Shown piece after piece: positions 1 through 5,210 of a stretch of 7,460 nucleotides of DNA; within the stretch, counting starts at the first letter, position 1; each line of letters opens with the position of its first letter. Made by a program: the position numbers and the translations under genes. The notes under the pieces were generated by a model. That model worked only from the letters and a program-made list of their open reading frames with translations. It was not told the origin of the DNA and did not search any database. Location of the stretch: NCBI GenBank assembly GCA_021775275.1, contig JAJFIE010000532.1:1-7460 (forward strand), given 5' to 3'. This stretch comes from Rhodospirillales bacterium. Lineage in GTDB: Bacteria > Pseudomonadota > Alphaproteobacteria > Rhodospirillales > Casp-alpha2.

Positions 1-1
1 G

Positions 2-208
2 ATCAAGCGGAATTCCTGTGGCAAATCACTGGATATCGCCCGTATGGCCAGGGACATGCACGGCGGCAACGGTGTCTCGGACGAGTTCCATGTGATCCGT
101 CATGTGATGAACCTGGAGGCCGTGAACACCTATGAGGGTACTCATGATATCCACGCGCTAATCCTCGGTCGGGCGCAGACGGGACTGCAGGCCTTTACCG
201 GCGCGTAA
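2..208 (+). CDS. gcdH: Glutaryl-CoA dehydrogenase, C-terminal fragment (5' end outside window)
   Basis: This is the last 68 residues of an FAD-dependent acyl-CoA dehydrogenase, open at the left edge and read in the frame beginning at base 2. The tail contains [15 protein letters not shown] followed by [20 protein letters not shown] and GLQAF. This is nearly the same as the C-terminus I know for human and bacterial glutaryl-CoA dehydrogenase. The Glu of TYEGTHD (fragment residue 45) is the family's catalytic base. The enzyme oxidises and decarboxylates glutaryl-CoA to crotonyl-CoA in lysine, tryptophan and aromatic-acid degradation, in the cytoplasm, passing electrons to [16 protein letters not shown] separates it from generic acyl-CoA dehydrogenases. 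The stop is TAA at 206-208. The cupin gene follows 21 nt later on the same strand and is probably co-transcribed. Confidence 0.93.
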   Translation: MKRNSCGKSLDIARMARDMHGGNGVSDEFHVIRHVMNLEAVNTYEGTHDIHALILGRAQTGLQAFTGA

Positions 209-216
209 CGGGCCAT

Positions 217-221
217 AGGAG
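217..221 (+). promoter_or_regulatory. Shine-Dalgarno site of the cupin gene
   Basis: AGGAG lies 8 nt before the ATG at 230, inside the 21-nt gap after gcdH. It is a strong canonical ribosome binding site and fixes the cupin start. Confidence 0.8.
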
Positions 222-229
222 AATCCATC

Positions 230-628
230 ATGTCGGAAGCCATTGAACGTGCAGGCCAGTTAGGTGATATCCTGGATGCCTCGCTGCGTTCCATTATCGA
301 GACCGGGGAGGGAAACTTCCGGCCCTATGACCGCTATGGCGTTGTGCTGCCGGGCATGAGCTGGTTGCCGCTGAGCCTCAACGCCGAAGAAAATCTCGAT
401 CTGTTCCTGCTTCGGTTCGAGGCGGGCGCGCAAAGCTATCCTCACGAGCATGCCGCCGCCGAGCAGTTCCTGATGATGGAAGGCACCCTCACCGACTGTG
501 ACGGGCATGTATTCAAGACCGGAGATTTCGTCCGCTTCGAGCCGGGATCAACCCATCACTCGGTATCGGAGGATGGTTGTCTGATTCTGGTCATCCTGCG
601 CGATCCGAACCGCCCACTTACGGCATAG
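230..628 (+). CDS. Single-domain ChrR-like cupin protein
   Basis: A 132-residue protein consisting of one cupin barrel and no other domain. Motif 1 fits the cupin consensus exactly: G66, five residues, H72-x-H74, three residues, E78, six residues, G85. Motif 2 is PGSTHH, with P105, G106 and H109. H72, H74, E78 and H109 would bind one divalent metal. The spacing and the ending DGCLILVIL resemble the cupin domain of ChrR-type anti-sigma factors (cupin_7). The N-terminal zinc-binding anti-sigma domain of ChrR is missing, so a sigma-factor role is not supported. A small metal-dependent dioxygenase, isomerase or sensor is equally possible. The start follows a strong AGGAG site. Its position 21 nt after gcdH suggests co-expression, perhaps with acyl-CoA or aromatic catabolism (inference). 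The last 11 bp overlap the end of the convergent NnrU-like gene. Confidence 0.85.
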   Translation: MSEAIERAGQLGDILDASLRSIIETGEGNFRPYDRYGVVLPGMSWLPLSLNAEENLDLFLLRFEAGAQSYPHEHAAAEQFLMMEGTLTDCDGHVFKTGDFVRFEPGSTHHSVSEDGCLILVILRDPNRPLTA

Positions 629-1304
629 GGAGAGGTGACACGCCGATGGCGGTTTTATGCACCATGAGCAATCCAACATAGAGCAGCAGACCCGCGGCAA
701 TTCGCCACACCCGGATTTCTGACAATACAAACCGCTGCCGCCCGTCCAAAACAGCCACAAACGGAATGCTCGACGTCTCGGCGATATAAGCGTCCCAGGC
801 GTCTCCCAGTTCGATGGATTTTCGTTTATCCATATGCCAGGCGCCACCGACGGACAACAGCGCCATGGAGCTGAACAATACAAAATCCGGGGCCGTGGCA
901 TTGGCCAGCATGTGCACCATCGCCCACAAGATAATGCCCCACAATATGGGATGGCGGGTAATGCGAAATATGCCATGCGGCCCTCGCTCCAGACCTTTGA
1001 ATATGGCAAAGCCCACCGCTGTCGGGTTACCCGATGTATATCCGGCAACCAGCAGAATACAAACCAGCGGCATGACGCTCACGGCAACATGACGAAACGC
1101 GATGGGGGCCTGCCATAACTCGATCCTGGGCGCCGCACCATAGGCGCGCAGCATCCACCACATGGTTAGTCCGGCGACAATAAAGTAGAGGCCGGTAAAG
1201 AACCTCTCACCTATTTTGGCAATCAGCCGTGAACGGACAGGATAGGCAGATAAGGCAAAATGACTGCAAACGAATATCAAGGCGGCGCCTATAAGCTCCA
1301 TCAT
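618..1304 (-). CDS. NnrU-like integral membrane protein
   Basis: From the ATG at 1304 this is a 228-residue polytopic membrane protein. Hydrophobic segments lie at about residues 3-18, 36-56, 72-90, 120-137, 139-154 and 200-216. The core GPHGIFRITRHPILWG (about 108-123), followed by H131 and N135, is the conserved block of NnrU proteins. It recalls the RHP region of isoprenylcysteine carboxyl methyltransferase and related membrane methyltransferases. NnrU was named for a gene in nitrite/nitric oxide reductase clusters, but no denitrification gene is visible here, so that role should not be assumed. I chose 1304 because MMELIG fits the family's usual N-terminus and GGTGA lies 7 nt upstream. 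In-frame alternatives are ATG 1322 and TTG 1325. The coding region begins just after, or overlaps, the DUF454 stop, so the two genes form one operon. Its end overlaps the cupin gene by 11 bp. Confidence 0.87.
   Translation of the reverse strand: MMELIGAALIFVCSHFALSAYPVRSRLIAKIGERFFTGLYFIVAGLTMWWMLRAYGAAPRIELWQAPIAFRHVAVSVMPLVCILLVAGYTSGNPTAVGFAIFKGLERGPHGIFRITRHPILWGIILWAMVHMLANATAPDFVLFSSMALLSVGGAWHMDKRKSIELGDAWDAYIAETSSIPFVAVLDGRQRFVLSEIRVWRIAAGLLLYVGLLMVHKTAIGVSPLPMP
641..656 (+). terminator. Weak candidate terminator after the cupin gene
   Basis: CGCC-GAT-GGCG (641-651) can form a four-pair GC hairpin with a 3-nt loop, followed at once by GTTTT. The stem is very short, and the site lies inside the 3' end of the convergent NnrU-like gene. 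A wider 7-bp inverted repeat, AACCGCC (608-614) and GGCGGTT (648-654), encloses it and could extend the structure. This is only a candidate for ending gcdH-cupin transcription. Confidence 0.22.
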
Positions 1305-1311
1305 ATCGTGA

Positions 1312-1316
1312 TCACC
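1312..1316 (-). promoter_or_regulatory. Shine-Dalgarno-like GGTGA supporting the NnrU start at 1304
   Basis: On the minus strand GGTGA precedes ATG 1304 by 7 nt. The alternative ATG at 1322, which shares its A with the DUF454 stop (TGATG), has no comparable purine-rich site close by. It would depend on translational coupling. Confidence 0.45.
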
Positions 1317-1321
1317 ATTCA

Positions 1322-1765
1322 TCAAAGGTCATGTGACATCACAGGCGGTTTGCTGGCCCGCGTACAAATATACAGCCCGATGGGCAACAGCACGCCACTT
1401 AACAAAAACGGCGGCATCCAGTCGCCATCGCTGACCACCGCCATATAGAGGACACTGCCCGCCATCATGACAACAGCGAGAATTTTGCCGCGAACAGGAA
1501 TAACCCGGTATTGATACCACGCCCTCACAGACGGTCCCAATACTCTGTGTTCCCACAACCAGACCTGAAATCGGATAGAGCTTCTCGAAAATGCCCACAC
1601 CGCCACAATCAGGAATACTGTCGTGGGCAGTCCGGGAACAATGACCCCGACCACGCCCAAGGCGATCATGATCCAACCCATGGCGAAGTACCACCACCGC
1701 ACCATCGAGGATGTCGCCAACTCGGTAGGGGGCGGCGGAATTTTGTTTATCTCGGGGGGAGGCAT
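1322..1765 (-). CDS. DUF454 (YbaN-like) inner membrane protein
   Basis: A 147-residue protein when started at ATG 1765. A proline-rich, probably cytoplasmic N-terminus (residues 2-13) is followed by hydrophobic segments at about 24-45, 47-60, 94-112 and 117-135. The signature is clear: GWIMIALGVVGVIVPGLPTT (30-49), then FSRSS (59-63), WLWEHRVLGPSVRAW (69-83) and a later RGK. This is the DUF454 family, typified by E. coli YbaN, which is of unknown function. The reading frame extends to a TTG at 1828, but that start would overlap the divergent HAD gene and adds residues with no family resemblance, so ATG 1765 is preferred. No strong ribosome binding site precedes it. ATG 1705 is a shorter alternative that would remove the proline-rich tail. 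The stop adjoins the NnrU-like gene, giving a two-gene membrane-protein operon. Confidence 0.87.
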   Translation of the reverse strand: MPPPEINKIPPPPTELATSSMVRWWYFAMGWIMIALGVVGVIVPGLPTTVFLIVAVWAFSRSSIRFQVWLWEHRVLGPSVRAWYQYRVIPVRGKILAVVMMAGSVLYMAVVSDGDWMPPFLLSGVLLPIGLYICTRASKPPVMSHDL

Positions 1766-1811
1766 GGTATTCAGGATAATCCGCCATTGGACACAGGTGA
1801 TGATTGATGAG

Positions 1812-1819
1812 TTTATACT
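1812..1819. promoter_or_regulatory. Possible overlapping divergent -10 elements between DUF454 and HAD genes
   Basis: TATACT at 1814-1819 on the plus strand is a 5/6 match to the sigma-70 -10 box. TATAAA on the minus strand occupies 1817-1812. Each faces its own gene. Upstream elements are poor: TTGGAC at 1787-1792 is 21 bp from the plus box, and TTGGTG (1839-1834, minus) is 16 bp from the minus box. If the plus promoter is used, transcription starts near 1826. That would rule out the GTG at 1820 and favour ATG 1841 or 1853 for the HAD gene. Confidence 0.3.
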
Positions 1820-1852
1820 GTGCCACAAAACTGCACCAATATGGCGACTTTC

Positions 1853-2536
1853 ATGACCATTGATTTAAGCCCGTCAGAACTACCGAAGCTCGGCGCGAGA
1901 AACCTTTCGTCCGATCATATGTGGATGGACCTGACAAATTCATCCAGTCGGTCAGATCAGGCGACCCCTGCCCTGTTTCTGGACCGGGATGGCGTCATTG
2001 TCGTGGATACCAATTATGTAAATGACCCCGGAGACGTTAAATTACTGCCGGGCGCCGCCGAATTGATCAGGGCGGCAAATTCATCGCACATTCCAGTTGT
2101 TGTGGTAACCAATCAAAGCGGTATCGGACGTGGGTATTTCGGCTGGCGCGCGTTTGAAATTGTTCAGGACCGTATCGGTGATCTGCTGGCAAAGCAGGAT
2201 GCCAGATGGGATGCCGTGCTCGCCTGCCCCCATCACCGGGACGCAGCGCCACCCTACGACCATGCCGACCATCCATGCCGCAAACCGAACCCGGGAATGA
2301 TCGTCGCGGCTGAGGACATTCTTAATATTGATCTGGCCCGATCATGGATTGTTGGCGACCACGCCACTGATCTTGAGGCGGGCCGCAATGCGGGACTTAA
2401 GGGTGGCGTACACGTTGCAACCCACCCCACCTCGGCAACTCGTGAACGCGCCAAGGCTGAAATCCTGAAAACCGATTATTTCCGGGCAATCACCTGCGAC
2501 AGCGTGACCGGCATCTGGGATATCCTCACCTACTGA
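1853..2536 (+). CDS. HAD-IIIA phosphatase, GmhB / histidinol-phosphatase group
   Basis: A 227-residue cytoplasmic HAD phosphatase when started at ATG 1853. All four HAD motifs are present: LFLDRDGV with nucleophile D44 and acid/base D46; TNQSGIGRG from T87; K145 in CRKPNPGM; and VGD followed by D173. CPHH and RKPNPGM place it with GmhB (heptose 1,7-bisphosphate 7-phosphatase, LPS heptose pathway) and the related histidinol phosphatases. The family's zinc loop is normally C-x-H then C-x-C. Here it reads C125-x-H127 and H140-x-C142, so one Cys is replaced by His. The substrate cannot be fixed from this window, because no heptose or histidine gene adjoins it. The start is uncertain: the domain begins near residue 40, about 40 residues later than in E. 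coli GmhB, and GTG 1820, ATG 1841, 1919 and 1925 are all in frame. The end overlaps the convergent isomerase gene by 11 bp. Confidence 0.85.
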   Translation: MTIDLSPSELPKLGARNLSSDHMWMDLTNSSSRSDQATPALFLDRDGVIVVDTNYVNDPGDVKLLPGAAELIRAANSSHIPVVVVTNQSGIGRGYFGWRAFEIVQDRIGDLLAKQDARWDAVLACPHHRDAAPPYDHADHPCRKPNPGMIVAAEDILNIDLARSWIVGDHATDLEAGRNAGLKGGVHVATHPTSATRERAKAEILKTDYFRAITCDSVTGIWDILTY

Positions 2537-3296
2537 ACCAGCCAAGTCCCTCAGCTGTCGTTGTCTGCGGCGTGTATTCACAACCAACCCACCCTGCATA
2601 ACCCATAGCGTCAATGGCTTTGAACAAGGGTGGATAGTCGATATCGCCCACATCCGGTTCATGACGACCGGGGAATCCACTGATCTGAATATGCTTAATT
2701 TGGTCTTTGTATTTGGGCAGGGCCTCATATGGATCATCACTCATTCGATAGGCGTGATAGACGTCAAATTGCAGGCCAACATTCGCGCGGCCGATCTGTT
2801 CAATAATCGAAACCACCTCAGAAACACGGCTAAGAAAATATCCGGACAGATCATAGGAATTGATAGGCTCGAGCAGCACCTGGGCATTATGTGGCGCAAA
2901 TAATTCCGCTGCATAACGGGCGTTTTCGATCAGTGCTGACCGACAGTCGGCGGCAGATATGTCTGCCGGGGGACACCCGGATAAAAGATGCACCTGAGAG
3001 CACCCAAGTTCCCGGCAATACCTGAGCGCCTGCTCAACCCCGTCCCGGCATTCAGCTTCCCTGCCCGGAATTGCCGCCAGCCCACGGTCTCCCGACAGCA
3101 TATCACCCGCAGGTGCATTGATCAGAACCATGGAGATGCCGTGCCGGGATAATGCCTGCGCCAGTTTCCGGGCGTTAAATTCATAGGGCCATTGGCATTC
3201 CACAGCCGCAAACCCTGCATCGGCGGCAGCCTCAATCCGATCCGGAAAGTTCCATTCACCAAACATGGTTGAAATATTTGCGGCAAATCTGGGCAT
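2526..3296 (-). CDS. Hydroxypyruvate isomerase-like TIM-barrel protein (Hyi/OtnI family)
   Basis: A 256-residue protein of the xylose-isomerase-like TIM-barrel superfamily, full length for the family. MPRFAANISTMF at the N-terminus, NAPAGD (60-65), GLAAIPGRE (72-80), LLEPIN (141-146), QFDVYH (176-181), HIQISGFPGRHEP (202-214), and GCEYTP (238-243) are hallmarks of hydroxypyruvate isomerase and 2-oxo-tetronate isomerase. The two catalytic glutamates of the family correspond to E143 and E240; D178, H181 and Q204 are likely metal or substrate ligands. The usual reaction is hydroxypyruvate to tartronate semialdehyde, or the analogous step on 2-oxo-tetronates. No glyoxylate carboligase, tartronate semialdehyde reductase or OtnK/OtnC gene is nearby, so the substrate is open. 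ATG 3296 lies 2 nt after the ELM1 stop, and GGAGA (3311-3307) sits 10 nt upstream within that gene, so the two are one operon. Confidence 0.88.
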   Translation of the reverse strand: MPRFAANISTMFGEWNFPDRIEAAADAGFAAVECQWPYEFNARKLAQALSRHGISMVLINAPAGDMLSGDRGLAAIPGREAECRDGVEQALRYCRELGCSQVHLLSGCPPADISAADCRSALIENARYAAELFAPHNAQVLLEPINSYDLSGYFLSRVSEVVSIIEQIGRANVGLQFDVYHAYRMSDDPYEALPKYKDQIKHIQISGFPGRHEPDVGDIDYPPLFKAIDAMGYAGWVGCEYTPQTTTAEGLGWFSR

Positions 3297-3298
3297 GG

Positions 3299-4288
3299 TC
3301 AGACTATCTCCGGGCGGTTCCGTATGGCCTCGGCGATGCTATCCGCTGAATTCAAACGGGGATGGATTCCATCCTCCCACTCTCCGGTCAGCGGACGGGC
3401 GTAACCGCCTGCGTAGAGTAACTGATGAAGTCGAGCGTGCTTATCCGTTATCAGTGCGGGCGGTGCGTAAATGTAGACAGGCGCTTCCGTCGCACAGACT
3501 TCCGAACACATGGAAACCGAATCTCCCGTCACCACCACACCGTCGGCCAACGCCAGATAGCCCAGGTACGGATTAGCTCCTTCCTGACCCCACCTGAACA
3601 TGTGGTGAGGGACGGTAATTTCCGACATCAAGGCCGCTTCAGCAGACTGGCCTGTCCGTCGACTGGTGGAAATCATCAGGCTGCCACCCGTTACCGTCGC
3701 CATATCATTTACCAGATGGCCCAATTCTCTTGCCATATCGGTGGTGAATTTTCGCCGCCGGGTTGATCCACCAACCAGTACAGCAATTCGCGGCGTAGAG
3801 AGAAAGGAAACCTCATCACGCAACTCCGACGCCGCCTGAGTCAACTTTTCCCCGGTGATGCCATGCGGCGCGCCCAGAATGGGAAGGATGTTAGTGCCTG
3901 TTTTCGGCTCGTCATGGGTCGGAACGGCGATCAAATCAAAATCACCAATTCCCGATGATCCCGGATACATGATCTGCACAAGTCTGGTCCGGCCACCATT
4001 TCGGACTTTGATGGCGCGTGCAACCGGCGCTGTCCGCCGACCGGCAGCAATCACAAGACCGGGCCATGGTGGTCGAAATCCTAATCGGGACACCATAGAC
4101 AGGCCAACAAATTGAGCGCCAAGCAAATTATTGGGGAGGTGCGCAAAAACCGAATAACGGACTTCTTTCACCGTATACGGTAACCCGAGTGCATCTGCCA
4201 CGCCCAGGCACTGGCTCCTGTTTCCTGCCCGGTCATCGAGCAAGGCCCATATCACCATTTGTTCCGGCGATCGTTTTTCGTCGTCCAT
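3299..4288 (-). CDS. ELM1 / DUF1022 family protein (GT-B-like)
   Basis: A 329-residue protein with no signal peptide. WALLDDRAGNRSQCLGVADALG (14-35), VIAAGRRTAPVARAI (79-93), QIMYPG (105-110), FDLIAVPTHDEP (117-128), LVGGSTRRRKF (171-181) and VVTGDSVSMCSE (252-263) in that order mark the mitochondrial-fission ELM1/DUF1022 family. The family is named after Arabidopsis ELM1, but bacterial members are common in Alphaproteobacteria and have no settled function. The two-lobed layout, with GGSTRRR opening the second half and TGDSVSM(x)SE near the end, resembles GT-B glycosyltransferases. A sugar-transfer or envelope role is therefore an inference only. ATG 4288 has no good ribosome binding site. 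ATG 4258, preceded by a short GGA and starting MVIWALLDDRAGN, fits the domain start at least as well. The hydroxypyruvate isomerase-like gene follows after 2 nt. Confidence 0.87.
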   Translation of the reverse strand: MDDEKRSPEQMVIWALLDDRAGNRSQCLGVADALGLPYTVKEVRYSVFAHLPNNLLGAQFVGLSMVSRLGFRPPWPGLVIAAGRRTAPVARAIKVRNGGRTRLVQIMYPGSSGIGDFDLIAVPTHDEPKTGTNILPILGAPHGITGEKLTQAASELRDEVSFLSTPRIAVLVGGSTRRRKFTTDMARELGHLVNDMATVTGGSLMISTSRRTGQSAEAALMSEITVPHHMFRWGQEGANPYLGYLALADGVVVTGDSVSMCSEVCATEAPVYIYAPPALITDKHARLHQLLYAGGYARPLTGEWEDGIHPRLNSADSIAEAIRNRPEIV

Positions 4289-4436
4289 AAGGGAATAAAC
4301 CGGTCTGAAGCGCCCCCGGTCAACCGGTATTCGTCAATTCCCGAGAGATCGCCTTGAAATCTGTGGATTCTAAATTGTCATAGCGGGCTTCAAGCACTAA
4401 ACAATGGAGACAATGTGTACAGGGAAAAGATAAACA
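4289..4436. other. Divergent intergenic region between ELM1 and pyrE
   Basis: These 148 bp must hold the promoters of both the ELM1-isomerase operon and pyrE. AACCGGT occurs twice (4298-4304 and 4322-4328) exactly 24 bp apart, and the palindromic core ACCGGT makes both orientation-independent. TAAACAATGG also occurs twice, at 4398-4407 and 4431-4440, the second copy containing the pyrE start. I see no stable hairpin with a T-run that would suggest a pyrE attenuator. Confidence 0.5.
4375..4403 (+). promoter_or_regulatory. Weak candidate promoter for pyrE
   Basis: TTGTCA at 4375-4380 matches five of six bases of the -35 consensus. After a 17-bp spacer comes TAAACA at 4398-4403, a poor -10 match (3/6). 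The implied transcription start is near 4410, about 27 nt before the pyrE ATG. Confidence 0.25.
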
Positions 4437-5126
4437 ATGGCTGATACGGACCAGGATACACAGGCGGCAATGGCGGCACGGGAAACAGCCCGGTTGTTAC
4501 TCGACATCAAAGCCGTCAATTTTCGTCCGCAAGCGCCCTACATGCTCACAGCCGGGTGGGCCAGCCCTGTCTATATTGACTGTCGCTGGGTCATTTCATT
4601 TCCCGAAGCGCGCGGCAAGATAATCGAACATGCAGTTTCCATGCTTGATCAGCGGATCGGTTTCGATTCCATCGATGCGGTCGCGGGCGGGGAAACCGCT
4701 GGCATTCCCTATGCTGCGTGGATTGCTGAGGCCACAGATAAACCGATGCAGTACGTGCGTAAAAAACCAAAAGGGTTTGGTCGCGATGCCCAGATCGAAG
4801 GCAATCTGATTGATGGCAGCAACGTTCTCCTGGTTGAAGACCTGGCGACCGACGGCGGATCGAAAGTCAATTTCGTCAACGCGCTTCGCACCGCCGGAGC
4901 AGAAGTATCCGATGCCTTCGTTGTCTTTTTCTATGGTGTATTTCCGGGTGCACTGGATGGTTTGAAGGAATCGGGTGTTACTCTGCATTACCTGACTACG
5001 TGGCGCGAAGTACTGGAGGAAGCCGAGCTCGGCAAGGACTTTTCCACTGAAGAAATTGACGGTGTGCGGGCCTTTCTGGACGATCCACTTGGCTGGTCCG
5101 CCGCGCATGGTGGACGCGACTCATAA
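4437..5126 (+). CDS. pyrE: Orotate phosphoribosyltransferase
   Basis: A 229-residue cytoplasmic enzyme that joins orotate to PRPP, giving orotidine 5'-monophosphate in de novo pyrimidine synthesis. The PRPP-binding motif is VLLVEDLATDGGSK (130-143), with the acidic pair E134-D135 and the GGS loop. Upstream are the orotate-site segment YMLTAGWASPVYIDCR (35-50), GGETAGIPYA (84-93) and the flexible catalytic loop YVRKKPKGFGRDAQIEG (106-122). R108, K109, K110 and K112 are the basic residues expected there. The HG of the E. coli-type loop is FG here, which I associate with the alphaproteobacterial form. Length is slightly above the roughly 213 residues of the E. coli enzyme, with extra residues at both ends. 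AGGGA at 4421-4425 is 11 nt before the start, a little far. The gene stands alone, divergent from ELM1 and followed by an 84-bp gap. Confidence 0.95.
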   Translation: MADTDQDTQAAMAARETARLLLDIKAVNFRPQAPYMLTAGWASPVYIDCRWVISFPEARGKIIEHAVSMLDQRIGFDSIDAVAGGETAGIPYAAWIAEATDKPMQYVRKKPKGFGRDAQIEGNLIDGSNVLLVEDLATDGGSKVNFVNALRTAGAEVSDAFVVFFYGVFPGALDGLKESGVTLHYLTTWREVLEEAELGKDFSTEEIDGVRAFLDDPLGWSAAHGGRDS

Positions 5127-5198
5127 AATTCGGACAGAATTCCCGCTGCATAAAGCATCACAGGTGCTAGTCTGGCCCGAGTCTTCCTAACACCGGAC

Positions 5199-5203
5199 AG
5201 GGG
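5199..5203 (+). promoter_or_regulatory. Shine-Dalgarno AGGGG supporting the TTG start at 5211
   Basis: AGGGG lies 7 nt before TTG 5211. The first in-frame ATG (5259) would remove the charged n-region and most of the hydrophobic core of the signal peptide. The binding site and the signal peptide together therefore argue that TTG is the true start. Confidence 0.7.
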
Positions 5204-5210
5204 CCATAAA

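Noticed and set aside
548..1048. 166-codon minus-strand frame overlapping the NnrU-like gene
   Set aside because: The frame shared with NnrU motifs is the other one; this frame is rich in Trp, Cys and Arg and shows no family signature.
1329..1826. 165-codon minus-strand frame parallel to DUF454
   Set aside because: Same strand but shifted relative to the clear DUF454 signature; no domain features.
1322..1828. TTG 1828 as the start of the DUF454 protein
   Set aside because: It would cross the divergent HAD promoter region and adds 21 residues with no family similarity.
4596..5108. 170-codon open frame on the minus strand across pyrE
   Set aside because: pyrE is certain from its PRPP motif and catalytic loop; the antisense product resembles nothing I know.
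5154..5168. Hairpin AGCATC-ACA-GGTGCT after pyrE
   Set aside because: Six pairs including one G-T wobble, a 3-nt loop and no T-run, so it is not a credible intrinsic terminator. I see no other clear element in the 84-bp gap apart from the AGGGG site.
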